Assembly: GCA_963751245.1 (NCBI GenBank)
Contig: CAVVTR010000012.1
Location: forward strand, 307,242 to 371,241
Direction: 5' to 3'
DNA length: 64,000 nucleotides
Origin: CAVVTR01 sp963751245
GTDB lineage: Bacteria > Acidobacteriota > Thermoanaerobaculia > Thermoanaerobaculales > Thermoanaerobaculaceae
The number at the start of each line of letters is the position of its first letter. Within the stretch, counting starts at the first letter, position 1. Under the pieces are notes generated by a model. It searched no databases. It was not told where the DNA came from and saw nothing but the letters and a program-made list of their open reading frames with translations. A program made the translations under genes and the position numbers. Shown here piece after piece: positions 37,502 through 44,300 of the stretch.

Positions 37502-38116
37502 CGACCATGCCGTTGTCCGTTCCGGCCTCCGGGCATTGCTCGGAGCGGACCCCGACCTCGAGGTCGTCGGCGAGGCGAAGAACGGGACGGAGACGTTGCG
37601 CCTCGCCGAGACGCTGCACCCCGACCTGGTCCTGCTCGACATCACGATGCCCCCGGAGAACGGCATCGAGACCGCGAAGCGGCTGAAGGAAGCAGCACCC
37701 GGAGATCCTCGTGCTGTTCCTCACCATGCACGAGGACGAGAGCCTGCTGCACGAGAGCGCTCCGCGCGGGCGGGTCCGGCTACGTGATCAAGCGGGCCGA
37801 GGAGGCCGAGATCCTCCAGGCGATCCATGCGGTGATCCGGGGCGACATCTACGTGCACCCCGCGATGACCCGCGCGCTGCTTCACCAGCCCGTCACGACG
37901 CAGCACCGGCGCGGGCTGCCGGCGATCGCGCTGACCCCCCGCGAGCTCGACGTCCTGCGCCTCCTCGCCAAGGGAAACACCAACCGCCAGATCGCCGAGC
38001 TGCTCGGCCTCTCGGTGCGCACCGTCGAGAACCACCGCGCCAACCTGATGGGCAAGCTCGGGCTGTCCAGCCGGGTCGAGCTGGTGAACTACGCCGAGGA
38101 GCACAACCTCTTGTAG
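37476..38116 (+). CDS. LuxR/NarL-family response regulator, two frameshifts
   Basis: Starts at GTG 37476 after GGAGG, inside the kinase gene. Receiver domain: acidic pair in RILIADDHAVVRSGL, phosphoacceptor Asp in LVLLDITMP, conserved Lys in GYVIKRAEEAEIL. HTH domain: LTPRELDVLRLLAKGNTNRQ, then IAELLGLSVRTVENHR. Frame changes occur near 37700 and 37775; with both corrected the protein is about 213 residues, normal for the family. It presumably binds DNA as a dimer at an inverted repeat, and the GGTAGTTTCTACC dyad of the island promoters is the obvious candidate site (inference). A membrane-protein frame runs antisense through it. Confidence 0.85.
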
Positions 38117-38560
38117 GTGTGGGCGGTCGGCGAGGCGTACCTCCTTCCGCCATCCCTCCAGGTGGCGTCCGGAGGCGTCACCGCCCACGTGGACGATCTG
38201 TCTCGTGGCGACCAGCATGGAGAAGACCCCGATCACGAGGATGTTCACCAGGAGAAAGAGACGGGAGAACGCTGGCCGCTGCCTCGTTGTTCTCAGGGAG
38301 AATCCAAAGGCGAGGATCCCCAGACCCCAGGCGAAGAAGAAGGCTTCCTGGTACCATCCCGGATCGGCAAGGTGGGAGAACGCAAGGGCGAAGAGCTCCC
38401 AGAGCACAGCCGCGAGAACGAACACCCAGCCCAGGACCGACAGATCGGCGAACCGCTGGAGCCGCCGCCGCTCGCTCCGGTCGTTCTTCGTCGCGGGTAG
38501 CAGCACCGTGGAAAGAATCAGAGCACCAGTCGCCGGCGGCCAGTTCCTCTCGCGCTTCAT
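37721..38560 (-). CDS. Small membrane protein under promoter P6, 3' end probably altered
   Basis: The ATG at 38560 is placed under shared element P6. Residues 1-125 look genuine: a basic start, then three or four helices (LSVLGWVFVLAAVLWELFAL, WYQEAFFFAWGLGILAFGFS, LFLLVNILVIGVFSMLVATR). After about residue 140 the frame runs antisense to the response-regulator gene, which ends at 38116, and composition becomes His/Asp/Gly-rich, so the second half is probably not native. Either the true stop was lost by rearrangement or a base error hides it. Family not recognised. Confidence 0.55.
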   Translation of the reverse strand: MKRERNWPPATGALILSTVLLPATKNDRSERRRLQRFADLSVLGWVFVLAAVLWELFALAFSHLADPGWYQEAFFFAWGLGILAFGFSLRTTRQRPAFSRLFLLVNILVIGVFSMLVATRQIVHVGGDASGRHLEGWRKEVRLADRPHLQEVVLLGVVHQLDPAGQPELAHQVGAVVLDGAHREAEQLGDLAVGVSLGEEAQDVELAGGQRDRRQPAPVLRRDGLVKQRAGHRGVHVDVAPDHRMDRLEDLGLLGPLDHVAGPARAERSRAAGSRPRAW

Positions 38561-38571
38561 GCTATCCCGTC

Positions 38572-38666
38572 CTTCCCAGAACGTATCTCGAGCGTAGCCC
38601 TCGGGTTCCCCGCCGGGAGAAGTGCGTTCCACCGGGGAGCGAAGCCGAGCGTCGGTCACCACTGCG
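38572..38666 (-). promoter_or_regulatory. Shared island promoter element, copy P6 (degenerate)
   Basis: Toward 38560: GCAGTGGTGACC (38665-38654), about half matching the dyad but in register (19 nt), then CCCCGGTGGAACGCACTTCT and CCCGGCGGG, then ACCCGAGGGCTACGCTCGAG and ATACGTTC. TACGCT is a TANNNT hexamer at the expected place. The weakest of six copies. Confidence 0.45.
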
Positions 38667-38799
38667 TGTCCCGGGGCCAGGCCCGATCGCCGGCCGGCGG
38701 CGAGCTGCCGGTCCGGAGGCGACTCTGCAGCCCGCGTCTCGCCACCGCCCAACCGAGGCGAAGTCTCGGGGTTCGGCCCCCGCGACCCCTGCCGCGCGG

Positions 38800-38851
38800 T
38801 GCATGCGCGCGAGGGCCAGTGCGGGCCGCAGCCGGAGCCTCTGTGCAACAG
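38800..38851 (-). repeat. Partial copy of the dispersed repeat, next to copy B
   Basis: Minus-strand GGCTGTTGCACAGAGGCTCC and GGCTGCGGCCCGCACTGGCC repeat the first 45 or so bases of the element seen in copies A and B and then diverge. It directly abuts copy B, so one copy appears to have inserted at the end of another. Positions 38667-38799 hold nothing recognisable. Confidence 0.55.
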
Positions 38852-39036
38852 CCCAGGAGGCTGTTGTGCAGGCCGACGAAAGCGAGGGTTGCGATGGCGC
38901 CGGCTGGCAAGGAGGGTGAGCGAAACGCCCGCAGGCGTAGTCGAAACCTACGTCGAGGACGTTTTGCGAAGCCCGCCGCCGCCAGGCGGATGCCAGCGCA
39001 AGCCGCAGCCGGAGTCCGGGTGCAACAGCCTCCTAG
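38852..39036 (-). repeat. Dispersed repeat, copy B (MITE-like, 185 bp)
   Basis: In the minus-strand reading it matches copy A: CTAGGAGGCTGTTGCA, GGCTGCGGCTTGCGCTGGCA, GTCCTCGACGTAGGTTTCGA, CTGCGGGCGTTTCGCTC, CCTTGCCAGCCGGCGCCATC, CCTCGCTTTCGTCGG, then CAACAGCCTCCTGG. The ends are inverted repeats: CTAGGAGGCTGTTG at 39036-39023 and CCAGGAGGCTGTTG at 38853-38866, 13 of 14 bases matching. The terminal CTAG supplies the stop codon of the dodecin gene. Confidence 0.8.
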
Positions 39037-39236
39037 TCGTCGATGACGAAAGTGACCATCATGTTGACCTGGAACTCCGTGATGGAGCCCTCCTTCACCC
39101 GGATCTGTTGCTCCTTGATCCACGCGCCTCGCACGTTGCGGAGCGTCTTGTTCGCCCTGACGATGCCCTGTTCGAGGGCATCCTGAAAGCTCTTGGTCGA
39201 GGTCGCGCTGATCTCGGAGACCTTTGCTGTCGACAT
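39033..39236 (-). CDS. Dodecin (flavin-binding dodecamer)
   Basis: A 67-residue protein with the dodecin fold pattern: KVSEISATSTKSFQDALEQG, then NVRGAWIKEQQIRVKEGSI and TEFQVNMMVTFVID. Dodecins form hollow dodecamers that store or sequester flavins in the cytoplasm. The aromatic Trp in GAWIKEQ is the flavin-stacking residue. The start at 39236 has GAAGGAGG upstream. Its TAG stop lies within the terminal CTAG of the dispersed repeat that abuts the gene. Confidence 0.92.
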   Translation of the reverse strand: MSTAKVSEISATSTKSFQDALEQGIVRANKTLRNVRGAWIKEQQIRVKEGSITEFQVNMMVTFVIDD

Positions 39237-39370
39237 CTCATCCTCCTTCTTGGTGCGCAGTCAAGGAATCTGCGGCCATCTTCCCGAGGAGCTCGAAAGC
39301 TCACCGGCTCCGGGAGACGGTGTCGACAAGCTCCTGCCGCAGCAGCCGTTGGCAGTTGGTAGCGCCGCGT

Positions 39371-39649
39371 TCACCGGCGCCGTGAGAACAGGTGGATGAT
39401 CGCCACGAAGACGGCGGCGCCGATGATCGACCACAGGACCGGGAACGCATGGCCACCGATGGTGATCATGAAAGGCTCGGGGAGCTTGAGCATCCGGGCG
39501 AACCAGGGCCCGATGAGTGCCCCGATGAAGCCGAGGACGGTCGAGACGATCAGTCCGCCGCGAACGTTGCCCGCGATGGCCTTTCCGAGGGCGCCGCAAA
39601 CTGCAGCGATCACGACGAGAAGCAGGAGTGCCGGTAGTGACATTGTCAT
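39371..39649 (-). CDS. GlsB/YeaQ/YmgE-family membrane protein
   Basis: A 92-residue inner-membrane protein with three helices and the family glycine pattern (GALGKAIAGNVRGGLIVSTV, LGFIGALIGPWFARML) and a basic end (FSRRR). The family is linked to general stress responses without a defined biochemical role. Start at 39649 has GGAAGG upstream; a second ATG two codons in is possible. Confidence 0.85.
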   Translation of the reverse strand: MTMSLPALLLLVVIAAVCGALGKAIAGNVRGGLIVSTVLGFIGALIGPWFARMLKLPEPFMITIGGHAFPVLWSIIGAAVFVAIIHLFSRRR

Positions 39650-39730
39650 CGCATGTTCCTTCCGCGCGGCTCTCTCTCGAGCCTTCTCCTCCCCAGGCGG
39701 GGGAAGGCCGTCGAGAACGGTTGATCCACC

Positions 39731-39934
39731 CTACTTTTTGAGCCCTCTGGCAACCTTGCTGGCGAGCTCGCCGACCCTCCGGCGCGCCTTGCCGAGGCTC
39801 TCCTTTGCCGCGCCCTCGGCTTGCTCTCGATCGCCCTCCAGCTCCAGGGTGGTGTCGCCGGTGAGGACGCCGACGATTTCCTTTCCCTTCCCCAGCAGCT
39901 TCTCGGCCTTGCCGCTCGATTCCTGGTTCTTCAT
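39731..39934 (-). CDS. CsbD-family stress protein
   Basis: A 67-residue, highly charged, probably partly unfolded cytoplasmic protein. QESSGKAEKLLGKGKEIVGV and GDREQAEGAAKESLGKARRR fit the CsbD/YjbJ pattern of G-K-x-K-E repeats. The start at 39934 follows AAGGAGGGGCC. CsbD proteins accumulate under general stress; function is unknown. It is the third of a row of small stress genes with dodecin and GlsB. Confidence 0.85.
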   Translation of the reverse strand: MKNQESSGKAEKLLGKGKEIVGVLTGDTTLELEGDREQAEGAAKESLGKARRRVGELASKVARGLKK

Positions 39935-40003
39935 GGCCCCTCCTTGGCGGGCCGCGACATCCAGCGTCGCGGCCGTCGCGCCCTCGACGGCCACTTCAGA
40001 CGG

Positions 40004-40852
40004 TCAGTCCTCGACCCTCGGCGTGGAGTAGTTCAGACGTGGGAAGTAGGTGCGCAGCGCCTCCATGACCTTGACGACGGCGGCGTTGGAGCCCGACTCG
40101 CGATTGATGTCCCGGAACCGGTAGCGATCGCCCTGCACGATCTTGACGTTGATCTGGTAGCAGAAGTTCCCGGACGATCGCGCGTCGCACGTGAACCACA
40201 CCTTCTCGATCCCCGTGGTCTCGAACGTGAAGTTGTCCTTGGGGTCGTTGCTGTCCTCCCACGCGAAGGTGTCACCCCGCAGGACCAGCTTGCCCGTGCG
40301 GTCCTTCAGCCAGAACCCCGGTCGTACAAACACCAGGTTGTCGAAGACCATCTCGGAGGGAGCAACGGCCGGCGCGGCGGAGGCCTCGGCGTTGGTCGCC
40401 ATCAGGGCCGCAATCGTCGACTCCTTGGCGCCGTTCTCCTTGAGGTAGAGCAGGTCATTGACCGACAGGTTGTACGCCTGGCCGGACTGCTTCACCTGCT
40501 CGGCGATGATCGACTCCGACATGCCCGACTGGATCAGCCGCACGAAATCGACCAGGCGCGGATCGTCGGGCTGGAGTGGCACCGGTGCGGGCGTGGGTGT
40601 CGGGAGCTGCGCCCAGATCGCGGTGATGACGCTCTCGGGCACGCCTGCATTCCGGAGCGTCACGAGGTCCCCGGCCGACATGGCGATGGTATTGGCCGGG
40701 CTGTTGATCATGGCGATGATGCCGTCGGCCGGTGCGCCGGACTGCTGAGCCGTCAGGATGGACTTGACCGTCAGCTCTTCCGCGCCTGCCGCCGCCGCGA
40801 CAGACAGCAACACTACCGCGCCGAGAAGGGCGCAAAGAAACGGGCGTTTCAT
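40004..40852 (-). CDS. Secreted protein with two tandem about 50-residue repeats
   Basis: A 282-residue protein with signal peptide (LCALLGAVVLLSVAAAAGAE). Residues about 30-80 and 98-148 are two copies of one unit: QQSGAPADGIIAMI..MSAGDLVTLRNAGVPESVIT and IQSGMSESIIAEQV..LSVNDLLYLKENGAKESTIA. Such units with an S-x-x-DL-x-x-L-x-x-x-G-x-x-x-S-x-I pattern are common in secreted proteins of soil and sediment bacteria; their role is unknown. The C-terminal 130 residues are a beta-rich domain (FWLKDRTGKLVLRGDTFAW). The start at 40852 has AAGGAAAGG upstream and lies under shared element P4. Confidence 0.65.
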   Translation of the reverse strand: MKRPFLCALLGAVVLLSVAAAAGAEELTVKSILTAQQSGAPADGIIAMINSPANTIAMSAGDLVTLRNAGVPESVITAIWAQLPTPTPAPVPLQPDDPRLVDFVRLIQSGMSESIIAEQVKQSGQAYNLSVNDLLYLKENGAKESTIAALMATNAEASAAPAVAPSEMVFDNLVFVRPGFWLKDRTGKLVLRGDTFAWEDSNDPKDNFTFETTGIEKVWFTCDARSSGNFCYQINVKIVQGDRYRFRDINRESGSNAAVVKVMEALRTYFPRLNYSTPRVED

Positions 40853-40871
40853 CGGACACCTGCCTTTCCTT

Positions 40872-40961
40872 ACAACGTATTCCAAAGCTAGTCCTCAGGT
40901 GTTCCGCCGAGAAGAGCACTTTCTACCCAGGTTCGACGCCGAAACCAAGGGAGAAAGTACC
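40872..40961 (-). promoter_or_regulatory. Shared island promoter element, copy P4
   Basis: Toward the gene at 40852: GGTACTTTCTCCC (40961-40949, 11 of 13 matching the dyad), 20 nt, GGGTAGAAAGTGCTC and TTCTCG, then CCTGAGGACTAGCTTTGGA. TAGCTT is the -10-like hexamer. It is the outermost copy, only about 140 bp inside the right-hand direct repeat. Confidence 0.65.
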
Positions 40962-41017
40962 TTGCCGGCGGCAGCGGAGACGAAGTTCCGGCAGCTCTGG
41001 AAGATGCCGGACGCGAG

Positions 41018-41266
41018 GTGAGTGGCGGCCTCTGCCTCGCCGCCACCGGGCGGTCCGTCCGCCTGGCAGGAGCGGCCTCGAGCTGGCCCCCGGCCCGGTG
41101 TGCCCAGGTGGGCCTCGGCTGGTCCGCCGTGCTCTACGGGCGCTTCCTCGTCCGGCGGCAGGGGTTCGCGGCGCTGGAGCGGTGGCAGACGGCGTTTCTC
41201 CCCGTCTACGCGGCGTGGGCGTGGGCGGTCGTCCTGGTCTTCCCGCCTTTGTTCGGCTTCTGCTAG
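41018..41266 (+). pseudogene. Fragment of membrane-protein gene; right copy of island-flanking direct repeat
   Basis: An 82-codon frame (GTG start) whose last 50 residues (LYGRFLVRRQGFAALERWQT, AFLPVYAAWAWAVVLVFPPL) match the C-terminus of the membrane protein ending at 2865. The matching DNA is 41105-41266. Upstream of 41105 the frame has no similarity, so the gene is a 3' fragment. It marks the right edge of the 38-kb block of stress genes. Confidence 0.75.
41105..41266 (+). repeat. Direct repeat, right copy
   Basis: Gap-free partner of 2704-2865 in the same orientation, ending at a TAG stop. Divergence of about 16% shows that it is not a recent duplication or an assembly artefact of identical ends. 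Confidence 0.75.
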
Positions 41267-41288
41267 AAGGATCGAGGCCGGCGCGAAA

Positions 41289-41314
41289 GGCCCCGGCGGG
41301 TGAGCGCCGGGGCC
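41289..41314 (-). terminator. Intrinsic terminator-like hairpin downstream of katG
   Basis: On the minus strand GGCCCCGGCG, 6 nt, CGCCGGGGCC form a perfect 10-bp GC stem followed by TTTCG, 27 bp past the katG stop. It also lies just after the fragment that ends at 41266 on the other strand. Confidence 0.7.
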
Positions 41315-41340
41315 TCGTACGGTCCGTGGTGACGCGGGGT

Positions 41341-43528
41341 TCAGCGGAGGTCGAAGCGGTCGAGGTTCATCACCTTGTTCCAGGCGGCCGCGAAGTCCTG
41401 CACGAGCTTTTCCTTCGAGTCCTTGCAGGCGTAGACCTCCGCCAGGGCCCGGAGCTGGGAGTTCGAACCGAACACGAGGTCGGCGCGGGTGCCGGTCCAC
41501 TTGAGCTCGCCCGTCGCGCGGTCGCGTCCCTCGAACACACCCCCGGAAGCGGACTCCTTCCACTCCGTGCCCATGTCGAGGAGGTTGACGAAGAAGTCGT
41601 TGGTCAACGCTCCGGGCCGGCCGGTGAAGACGCCGTGCTTCGACTGGTCGGCGTTGGCGCCGAGGACGCGCAGGCCGCCGACGAGCACCGTCATCTCGGG
41701 AGCGGTGAGCGTCAGCAGCTGCGCCCGGTCCACGAGCAGGTGCTCCGCGCACCGGACGCTTCCGCCGCGAGCGTAGTTGCGGAAGCCGTCCGCGGTGGGC
41801 TCGAGGGGAGCGAAGGACTCGGCGTCGGTCTGCTCCTGGGACGCATCGGTACGCCCCGGTGTGAAGGGGACCTCCACGGCGAAGCCGGCGGTCCTCGCGG
41901 CCTGCTCCACGGCGGCGCAGCCGCCCAGGACGATGAGGTCGGCGAGGGAGACCTTCTTGCCGCCGGTCTGCGCGCCGTTGAACGCTTTCCGGATCTCCTC
42001 CAGGGTGTCGAAGCACCTTCGCCAGCCGCGCCGGCTGGTTGACCTCCCAGTCCTTCTGCGGCGCGAGGCGGATCCGCGCCCCGTTCGCCCCGCCCCGCTT
42101 GTCGGAGCCGCGGAACGTCGACGCCGACGCCCAGGCGGTGGAGACCAGCTCCGGGATCGACAGCCCCGAGTCGAGGATGGTGCGCTTGAGCGCCGTCACG
42201 TCCGCCGGCCCGATCAGCTCGTGGTCGACCGCGGGGACGGGATCCTGCCAGATCAGCTCCTCCTTGGGGACTTCCGGCCCGAGGTAGCGCGAGATCGGCC
42301 CCATGTCGCGGTGGGTCAGCTTGAACCAGGCCCGGGCGAAGGCGTCGGCGAACTCCTCGGGGTTCTCGTGGAAGTGCTTGGCGATGGGCTCGTAGACCGG
42401 GTCCATCCGGAGCGCCATGTCCGCCGTGGTCATCATCGGCGCGTGCCGCGTCGCGGGATCGTGCGCGTCCGGCACGGTGCCCTTCGCGGAGGCGTCCTTT
42501 GGGGTCCACTGCCACGCGCCGGCCGGGCTCTTCACCAGCTCCCACTCGTAGCCGAACAGGGTGTCGAGGTAGCTCATGTCCCACGTCACCGGCGTCGGGG
42601 TCCACGCGCCCTCGATCCCGCTGGTGAACGCGTCGTCGGCCTTGCCGGTGCGGAAGGTGCTCTTCCAGCCCAGGCCCTGCTCCTCGAGGGGGGCGCCCTC
42701 GGGCTCGCGGCCCACGTAGGGCTCCTGGGGCGAGGCGCCGTGGCACTTGCCGAAGGTGTGGCCGCCGGCGACCAGCGCCACGGTCTCGTAGTCGTTCATC
42801 GCCATCCGCGCGAACGTCTCCCGGATGTCCCGGCCCGACGCGAGCGGGTCCGGGTTGCCGTTCGGCCCTTCCGGGTTGACGTAGATCAGGCCCATCTGGA
42901 CGGCGCCGAACGGCCCGGTGAGCTCCCGGTCGCCGGCGTAGCGCTCGTCACCGAGCCAGGTGGTCTCGTGTCCCCAGTCGATGTCCTCGTCGGGCTCCCA
43001 GACGTCCTCGCGCCCGCCGCCGTAGCCGAACGTCCTGAACCCCATGGACTCCAGCGCGCAGTTCCCGGCGAGGATGATGAGGTCGGCCCACGAGATCTTG
43101 CGGCCGTACTTCTGCTTGATCGGCCACAGCAGCCGGCGCGCCTTGTCGAGGTTGGCATTGTCCGGCCAGCTGTTGACCGGTGCGAAGCGCTGGTTCCCCC
43201 TGCCCGCGCCGCCGCGGCCGTCGGCGATGCGGTAGGTGCCGGCGGAGTGCCAGGCCATCCGGATGAACAGCGGGCCGTAATGGCCGTAGTCGGCCGGCCA
43301 CCACTCCTGCGAGCTCGTCATCAGCTCGTGGAGGTCCTTCTTCACGGCGGCCAGGTCGAGGGTGGCGAACTCCTTCGCGTAGTCGAAGTCCTCGCCCACC
43401 GGACGGGCGAGGGGAGAGTTCTGGTGGAGAACCTTCAGGTTCAGCTGGTCCGGCCACCAGTCGCGGTTCGTCATCGGCCTCCTGTGTCCTCCGCCCGTCA
43501 CCGGGCACTTGCTGGCGTTGTCTGACAT
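41341..43528 (-). CDS. katG: Catalase-peroxidase, one single-base frameshift
   Basis: Bifunctional haem enzyme removing H2O2 in the cytoplasm. With one base removed it is 728 residues, the normal length. The distal site FIRMAWHSAGTYR, the Tyr in MGLIYVNPEG, the Met in RMAMNDYET and the proximal His in GGHTFGKCHG are all present, giving the haem ligands and the Trp-Tyr-Met adduct. Near 42016 the gene-sense reading is GTGCTTCGACACC where GTGCTCGACACC would restore AKVLDTLEEIRKAFN, so an extra T is the fault. GGGAGG precedes the ATG at 43528 and overlaps the end of the Fur-type gene 11 bp upstream, so fur and katG form an operon and oxidative induction through that regulator is expected. Confidence 0.93.
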
Positions 43529-43539
43529 GTCGGTCCTCC

Positions 43540-44067
43540 CTATGGTTGGTTGCTCTTCCCGTGAGTCGTGTCCCGGCGGGCGCCGCCGCCTTCCCCCTGC
43601 GCAACGCGTGGCGGGGCGCCGGTCTTCTCCCCGGCTTCCGGCCGGCCGGCGGCCCGGGCGAGGCAGGCGGGGCAGCGGCCCCAGTAGATGACCTCGGCCT
43701 CCTCGATCTCGAACCCCGAGGCGTCGGCGGGCGTCAGGCACGGCGCCGCGCCGACGGCGCAGTCGACGTCGACCATGCGGCCGCATTCGCGGCAGATCAG
43801 GTGGTGGTGGTTGTCGCCGGTGCGGTCCTCGTAGCGCGCCGGCGAGCCGGCGGGCTGGATGCGGCGGATGAGCCCCGTGTCGGTGAGGACGCCGAGGGCG
43901 TCGTACACCGCCTGCCGGGAGATCACGCCGAGCTCGGCCCGCACGGCCCTCGCGACGTCGTCCGCCGTGCAGTGAGGCCGGCCGGACACCGCCGCCAGGA
44001 CGGCGAGGCGCTGGGCCGTGACCTGGACGCCGTGCCGGCGGAGGAGATCGGCTGCATCGTCGAGCAT
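43540..44067 (-). CDS. Fur-family regulator upstream of katG (FurA/PerR-like)
   Basis: A 175-residue repressor. The N-terminal winged helix contains VTAQRLAVLAAVSGRPHCTA and ISRQAVYDALGVLTDTGLIR; the metal-binding part has DNHHHLICRECGRMVDVDC and a second cysteine pair (GRCPACLARAAG), giving the structural zinc site. The His-rich stretch matches the regulatory Fe/Mn site of peroxide sensors. Placement directly before katG is the same as in mycobacteria and streptomycetes, where FurA represses furA-katG. The C-terminal 35 residues are polar and probably disordered. Confidence 0.88.
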   Translation of the reverse strand: MLDDAADLLRRHGVQVTAQRLAVLAAVSGRPHCTADDVARAVRAELGVISRQAVYDALGVLTDTGLIRRIQPAGSPARYEDRTGDNHHHLICRECGRMVDVDCAVGAAPCLTPADASGFEIEEAEVIYWGRCPACLARAAGRPEAGEKTGAPPRVAQGEGGGARRDTTHGKSNQP

Positions 44068-44092
44068 GAATGTAGAATAAGTCTCAATTCAG
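44067..44092 (-). promoter_or_regulatory. AT-rich dyad, probable Fur-type autoregulatory operator
   Basis: Around the fur start codon the sequence drops to AT-rich: TGAATTGAGACTTATTCTAC then ATTCA on the minus strand, with TGAAT/ATTCA as outer arms and AATTGAGACTTATT as core. It overlaps the translation start, so binding would shut off both fur and katG. No exact consensus match can be claimed. Confidence 0.5.
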
Positions 44093-44300
44093 ACGTTGTC
44101 AAGAATCGGAGCCGGCTCCGGCGCCTCGCGGCGCCGGGGAGAGGCTCGGTCGATGGCAACCGCCGCCGGTCGAGGCGCACCCCAAGCCCGGGGGCGCGGC
44201 GTCCTTCGGCGTCCCCTGGGACCGCTCCCCCGGGCCGGCGCCGGAGAAGCAGGTCAGGGCGCTCGAGCGTGCGGGGTGCGGTGCGCTCCGGGGCCCGGCG

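Noticed and set aside
38800..39036. Possible CRISPR or tandem array suggested by repeated GGCTGTTGCAC strings
   Set aside because: There are no regularly spaced short repeats; the strings are the ends of one dispersed repeat and an adjoining fragment of another copy.
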